Assembly: GCA_024398535.1 (NCBI GenBank)
Contig: JAKSIY010000006.1
Coordinates: forward strand, 1-44,798
Length of the DNA: 44,798 nucleotides
Origin: Bacteroidaceae bacterium
GTDB taxonomy: Bacteria > Bacteroidota > Bacteroidia > Bacteroidales > Bacteroidaceae
Direction: 5' to 3'
Part shown: positions 41,006 to 44,798 of the stretch, one piece after another
Numbering within the stretch: position 1 is the stretch's first letter
How the letters are laid out: every line of letters starts with the position of its first letter
Program-made: the position numbers and the translations under genes
Notes under the pieces: model-generated
What the model was told of the DNA's origin: nothing
Database searches by the model: none
The model's input: the letters and a program-made list of their open reading frames with translations, nothing else

Positions 41006-41665
41006 ATGAAGAAAATCCTGTTGATTCTGGCGGTTGCAATTCTGGCCGCCTGTGGGCCAAAGCAGCCTCTGAAGGTTGCATGCGTGGGTGACAGCATCAC
41101 TTTTGGCCATGGTATCAGAGACCGTGAGCACGATGCCTATCCGGGCGTGCTTGACAGCCTTCTGGGTGAGTCCTATGACGTCAGGAACTTTGGCCTGTCG
41201 TCACGTACGCTGATGAATGTCGGAGAGTATCCGTACATGAACGAGCAGATTTACCGCGATGCCCTTGCGTTCAATCCGGATATTGTGACCATCAAACTGG
41301 GCACCAATGACAGCAAGTGGTACAACTGGCAGTATAACAGCCAGTTCAAGGATGACCTGAAGACGCTTATTGAGAGCTTCAAGGCGTTGGAGACAAGCCC
41401 TAGAATCCTGCTTTGCCTGCCGGCTCCTGCCATGTCCGGCAGATGGGATATCAATGACAGCGTCATCGTGAACGGGGTGATTCCGTATATCAGGGAGGTT
41501 GCTGCTGAGGAAAAGCTTGAGATCATTGACCTCAACACCCCTCTGAGACCTCACAAGGAGTATTTCCCTGACGGCATCCATCCGAACGAGGCTGGAAGCG
41601 TGGTCATTGCACGTGAGATATACAAGGCTATTACCGGTAAGGAATATAAGGAAAAAGGGAAATGA
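41006..41665 (+). CDS. SGNH/GDSL-family hydrolase lipoprotein
   Basis: A 219-residue lipoprotein (lipobox LAAC, Cys17) with a SGNH-hydrolase fold. Block I is CVGDSITFGHG with the nucleophile Ser, block III is LGTNDSKW, and block V is DGIHPNEAG with the catalytic Asp and His. Members deacylate carbohydrates or lipids; carbohydrate esterase is the likeliest role for a surface or periplasmic Bacteroidota protein. It is an odd companion for recQ and cstA, with which it is tightly packed: 4 bp from recQ, and its TGA stop overlaps the cstA ATG by 4 bases. Confidence 0.9.
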   Translation: MKKILLILAVAILAACGPKQPLKVACVGDSITFGHGIRDREHDAYPGVLDSLLGESYDVRNFGLSSRTLMNVGEYPYMNEQIYRDALAFNPDIVTIKLGTNDSKWYNWQYNSQFKDDLKTLIESFKALETSPRILLCLPAPAMSGRWDINDSVIVNGVIPYIREVAAEEKLEIIDLNTPLRPHKEYFPDGIHPNEAGSVVIAREIYKAITGKEYKEKGK

Positions 41666-43068
41666 TAACTTTTGCAATTGCGCTCACAGTCCTGGTGCTG
41701 GGATATGTGTTCTATGGCAGGTTCATTGCCAATCTCTTTGGATATGATGCTGATAAGCAGACTCCTGCCAAGACCATGGCAGACGGTGTCGATTATGTGG
41801 AGATGCCTACGTGGAAGGCTTTCATGATACAGTTCCTGAACATTGCGGGACTGGGCCCTATCTTCGGAGCAATCATGGGTGCAAAGTTCGGAACGGCATC
41901 GTACCTGTGGATTGTGCTCGGTACCATCTTTGCGGGTAGCGTACATGACTATCTTTCCGGAATGATCTCAATCAGGAATGGGGGCGAGAGCCTTCCTCAG
42001 ATTGTAGGCCGTTATTTGGGTGACAAGATGCAGAAAGTCATGATTCTGTTTACAATGATCCTGATGGTGCTGGTGGGAGCAGTGTTCGTTTCCCAGCCGG
42101 CAAACCTTCTGGCGGGTCTGACTCCGGGAATCAATGTGTACTGGTGGATAGGCATAATCTTTGTCTATTACCTGATTGCTACAATGTTTCCTGTTGACAA
42201 GATCATCGGCAAGGTTTATCCAATCTTTGCCGCTGCTCTCCTGTTCATGGCATTCGGAATCATGATAGCTCTCTTTGTGAACCGCCCGGATCTTCCTGAA
42301 ATGTGGAACGGCTTCGGAACAAAATATGAGAAGAATCCTATCTTCCCGATGATGTTCATCTCTATTGCATGCGGTGCAATCAGCGGATTCCATGCTACAC
42401 AGTCTCCGCTTATGGCGCGATGCGTGAAGAATGAACGCAACGGCCGTTTCGTGTTCTATGGCGCCATGGTGGCCGAGGGTATCGTTGCCCTTGTGTGGGC
42501 TGCTGCGGCTACGGCCTATTTCCCTGAGCATGGAACCTCTGAGGCTACCGGCCAGATTGTGATGAATATCTCAAAGAGCTGGCTCGGAACTGTAGGCGGC
42601 GTGCTGGCCGTCCTTGGAGTGATTGCTGCTCCTATTACCAGCGGTGACACAGCGCTGCGTTCTGCACGTCTGATAGTTGCAGACTTCATTGGTATGGAAC
42701 AGAAGTCAATCCGCAAGCGTCTGTGTATATGTGTCCCAATGTTTGCAGTCACATTCTGCGTCCTGGTCTATAGCCTAGCTGACGCTAACGGTTTTGCAAT
42801 CATCTGGCGTTACTTCTCATGGTGCAACCAGACTCTTTCCGTGTTCACTCTCTGGGCAATAACGGTTTTCCTGACTCTGGAGAAGAAACTGTACTGGGTG
42901 ACCCTGATTCCGGCTCTCTTCATGACATGTGTTACTTCAACGTATATCTGCATCGCTCCTGAAGGATTCTCGCTGCCAGCACCGTTCTCTTACGGCATCG
43001 GTATGGTGTGCATGTGTGCCACTCTGGCCATCTTTGCCCGCTGGAAGATAAAAATATCTGAGAAGTAA
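41662..43068 (+). CDS. cstA: CstA-family carbon starvation / pyruvate transporter
   Basis: A 468-residue inner-membrane protein with about 12-13 helices. It has the CstA family segments VDYVEMPTWKAFMIQFLNIAGLGPIFGAI, GSVHDYLSGMISIRNGGESLP and FHATQSPLMARC, and GDTALRSARL in the late loop. CstA relatives in E. coli import pyruvate (BtsT) and peptides under carbon starvation. This short form is common in Bacteroidota. Its start overlaps the SGNH stop by 4 bases, so it is the last gene of the recJ operon. The nifJ gene downstream would consume imported pyruvate; that link is my inference. Confidence 0.95.
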   Translation: MITFAIALTVLVLGYVFYGRFIANLFGYDADKQTPAKTMADGVDYVEMPTWKAFMIQFLNIAGLGPIFGAIMGAKFGTASYLWIVLGTIFAGSVHDYLSGMISIRNGGESLPQIVGRYLGDKMQKVMILFTMILMVLVGAVFVSQPANLLAGLTPGINVYWWIGIIFVYYLIATMFPVDKIIGKVYPIFAAALLFMAFGIMIALFVNRPDLPEMWNGFGTKYEKNPIFPMMFISIACGAISGFHATQSPLMARCVKNERNGRFVFYGAMVAEGIVALVWAAAATAYFPEHGTSEATGQIVMNISKSWLGTVGGVLAVLGVIAAPITSGDTALRSARLIVADFIGMEQKSIRKRLCICVPMFAVTFCVLVYSLADANGFAIIWRYFSWCNQTLSVFTLWAITVFLTLEKKLYWVTLIPALFMTCVTSTYICIAPEGFSLPAPFSYGIGMVCMCATLAIFARWKIKISEK

Positions 43069-43074
43069 CGGGCG

Positions 43075-43086
43075 ATTTTGCAAAAT
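43075..43086. promoter_or_regulatory. 12-bp palindrome just upstream of the AAA_14 promoter
   Basis: ATTTTGCAAAAT is perfectly self-complementary and ends 4 bp before the -33 box at 43091. It could be an operator or part of the cstA 3' end. Confidence 0.35.
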
Positions 43087-43090
43087 CCAC

Positions 43091-43121
43091 TTTGCAGAAT
43101 GCCCATTATTTAGTACTTTTG
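43091..43121 (+). promoter_or_regulatory. -33/-7 promoter for the AAA_14 ATPase gene
   Basis: TTTG at 43091-43094 and TACTTTTG at 43114-43121 are 19 bp apart, an ideal Bacteroidota promoter. A GC-rich hairpin (GCGC-GTGT-GCGC, 43131-43142) would sit at the very start of the transcript. Confidence 0.75.
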
Positions 43122-43178
43122 CGTCCGATTGCGCGTGTGCGCGACCGGGCGCGAACTTTATAATAGAATACCTAAGGC

Positions 43179-44357
43179 ATGGAATCTTTTTTCCGGACAC
43201 ATGACTATCTGATAGACCATCTTCAGGCATCCGTAAGACGTGAGCTTATGGATGAGATTGATTGGTCCAGCCGTATGATCGGTATCAAGGGAACGCGTGG
43301 TGTCGGCAAGACAACATTCCTTCTTCAGTATGCCAAGGAGAGATTCGGCCATGACCGTTCATGTCTCTACATCAACATGAACAACCTGTATATCCAGGGA
43401 CGTGGCATTGCAGAGTTTGCCGGGGAATTCCATAAGATTGGCGGAAAGGTGCTTCTGATTGACCAGGTGTTCAAGCATCCAGACTGGAGCAAGGAGCTGA
43501 GGAAATGCCATGACCTGTATCCAAACCTGAAGATTGTCTTCACGGGTTCTTCCGTGATGCGTCTGAAGGAGGAGAATCCAGAACTCAATGGAATTGTCTC
43601 CTCATACAACCTCAGGGGATTCTCTTTCCGTGAGTACTTGAACCTCAAGTCCGGCATCGCCATTCCAAGCTATCGCCTTCACCATATCCTGGGACATCAT
43701 GAGGAAATTGCAAGGTCTGTGCTGGATCAGGTGGATCCTTCACTGTACTTCAAGGATTACCTGCATCATGGCTTCTATCCATTCTTCCTTGAGAACGGGA
43801 ACTATTCAGAGAACCTGATAAAGACCATGAACATGATGATGGAGGTGGATATCCTCCTGGTCAAGCAGATTGAACTCAAGTATCTTCCAAAGATCAAGAA
43901 ACTGTTCTATCTGCTGTCAGTGTCCGGGACAGGAACTCCAAACATAAGCCAGCTGGCCAAGGAGATAGACCTGTCGCGTTCCACAGCCCTGAACTATATC
44001 AAGTATCTGGCCGATGCCCGACTGATAAACCTGGTCTATTCCAAGGGTGAGGATTTCCCAAAGAAGCCGGCACGTGTTCTGATGCACAATCCAAACCTGA
44101 TATACACGATATACCCCCGCAGAAACGATTCCCAAGATGTGGAAGATACATTCTTCGTGAATACCATGTGGAAGGATCATGTCGTACATAAGGGAGAGAA
44201 GCATGGTTCTTTCCTGGTTGACGGTGAACTTCAGTTCAAGGTCCTTGACGATGAGTCGGGACTCAGGAACAACAGCAAATACATTTATGCAGTCAACAAT
44301 CTTGCATGCGGACATGACAATGTCATCCCGCTGTGGTTGTTCGGTCTGCTATATTGA
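43179..44357 (+). CDS. AAA_14/DUF4143-type ATPase with Walker B Asp-Gln
   Basis: A 392-residue predicted ATPase. Walker A is GTRGVGKTT (residues 38-46). The Walker B strand reads VLLIDQVFKHPDW, with Asp95 followed by Gln96 where the family normally has Glu. A sensor-like FTGSSV follows, then LRGFSFREYLNLKSG, which is standard in this family. The C-terminal third is DUF4143-like, including a winged-helix segment (ISQLAKEIDLSRSTALNYIKYLADARLI). Cellular roles of this abundant family are unknown, although toxin-antitoxin-like or stress roles have been suggested. A Gln at this position usually allows ATP binding but not efficient hydrolysis. It is a single-gene unit with a strong promoter. Confidence 0.88.
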   Translation: MESFFRTHDYLIDHLQASVRRELMDEIDWSSRMIGIKGTRGVGKTTFLLQYAKERFGHDRSCLYINMNNLYIQGRGIAEFAGEFHKIGGKVLLIDQVFKHPDWSKELRKCHDLYPNLKIVFTGSSVMRLKEENPELNGIVSSYNLRGFSFREYLNLKSGIAIPSYRLHHILGHHEEIARSVLDQVDPSLYFKDYLHHGFYPFFLENGNYSENLIKTMNMMMEVDILLVKQIELKYLPKIKKLFYLLSVSGTGTPNISQLAKEIDLSRSTALNYIKYLADARLINLVYSKGEDFPKKPARVLMHNPNLIYTIYPRRNDSQDVEDTFFVNTMWKDHVVHKGEKHGSFLVDGELQFKVLDDESGLRNNSKYIYAVNNLACGHDNVIPLWLFGLLY

Positions 44358-44384
44358 TTGATTATTGAGACTTTAAATACATAA

Positions 44385-44798
<414 letters not shown>

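Noticed and set aside
43131-43142. GC-rich hairpin after the AAA_14 promoter considered as a terminator for cstA
   Set aside because: It lies downstream of a consensus promoter and has no U tract, so it is more likely part of the new transcript's 5' end.

Overview
This window comes from a Bacteroidota genome, most likely order Bacteroidales. The gene content fits: tandem M13 peptidase lipoproteins, a DUF4465 lipoprotein, the thrA-apgM-thrC operon, an AAA_14/DUF4143 ATPase, and a TolC/HlyD/ABC-2 permease set under an AraC regulator. The promoters fit too: nearly every intergenic start region carries the Bacteroidota -7 element TAnnTTTG, and recognisable Shine-Dalgarno sequences are rare. It reads as ordinary chromosome, with no insertion sequence, phage, integrase or CRISPR array. 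Coding density is very high.

Layout. 1-376: a 72-bp tandem repeat array with internal inverted arms, cut by the window edge. 379-489: a terminator hairpin and an initiator tRNA-Met on the minus strand. 596-2690: tetR-type regulator, fabG-like reductase and RluA-type pseudouridine synthase. 2659-3525 (-): cyclophilin-like lipoprotein. 3618-13347: one long co-directional run (nucleotidyltransferase, ABC-F ATPase, two M13 peptidases, metA, U32 peptidase). 13352-15907 (-): secreted GH9 glycosidase. 15965-20427: pnuC, radA, FAD protein, HAD phosphatase. 20554-25489: threonine operon. 25503-26411 (-): AraC regulator, divergent from an efflux operon at 26556-31482. 31479-32330 (-): membrane-anchored LytTR regulator. 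32544-32936: small unknown protein. 32941-35175 (-): NatA/NatB-type ABC exporter. 35269-36009: DUF4465 lipoprotein. 36004-37140 (-): Rid/chorismatase-like protein. 37331-43068: recJ, recQ, SGNH lipoprotein, cstA. 43179-44357: AAA_14 ATPase. 44391 to the end: the first 136 codons of pyruvate:ferredoxin oxidoreductase.

How the genes work together. thrA, the apgM homologue and thrC make a complete aspartate-to-threonine branch if the apgM homologue supplies homoserine kinase activity. metA takes the same homoserine towards methionine, and its active-site residue predicts acetyl-CoA as donor. The AraC gene, the efflux operon, the LytTR gene and the orphan small protein form a block that looks like a regulated export module; its permeases have no ATPase gene beside them. 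recJ and recQ form a recombination/repair pair.

The observations I consider most worth a second look are: 21-bp-spaced direct repeats beside the LytTR promoter; a Walker B Asp-Gln in the AAA_14 ATPase; an initiator tRNA with two U:U mismatches in its T stem, next to the repeat array; a cyclophilin that has lost its catalytic His-Arg; and all six convergent gene pairs having ends that overlap or lie at most 13 bp apart. I did not find a clearly new multi-gene system. The LytTR/small-protein locus is the best candidate for something undescribed.
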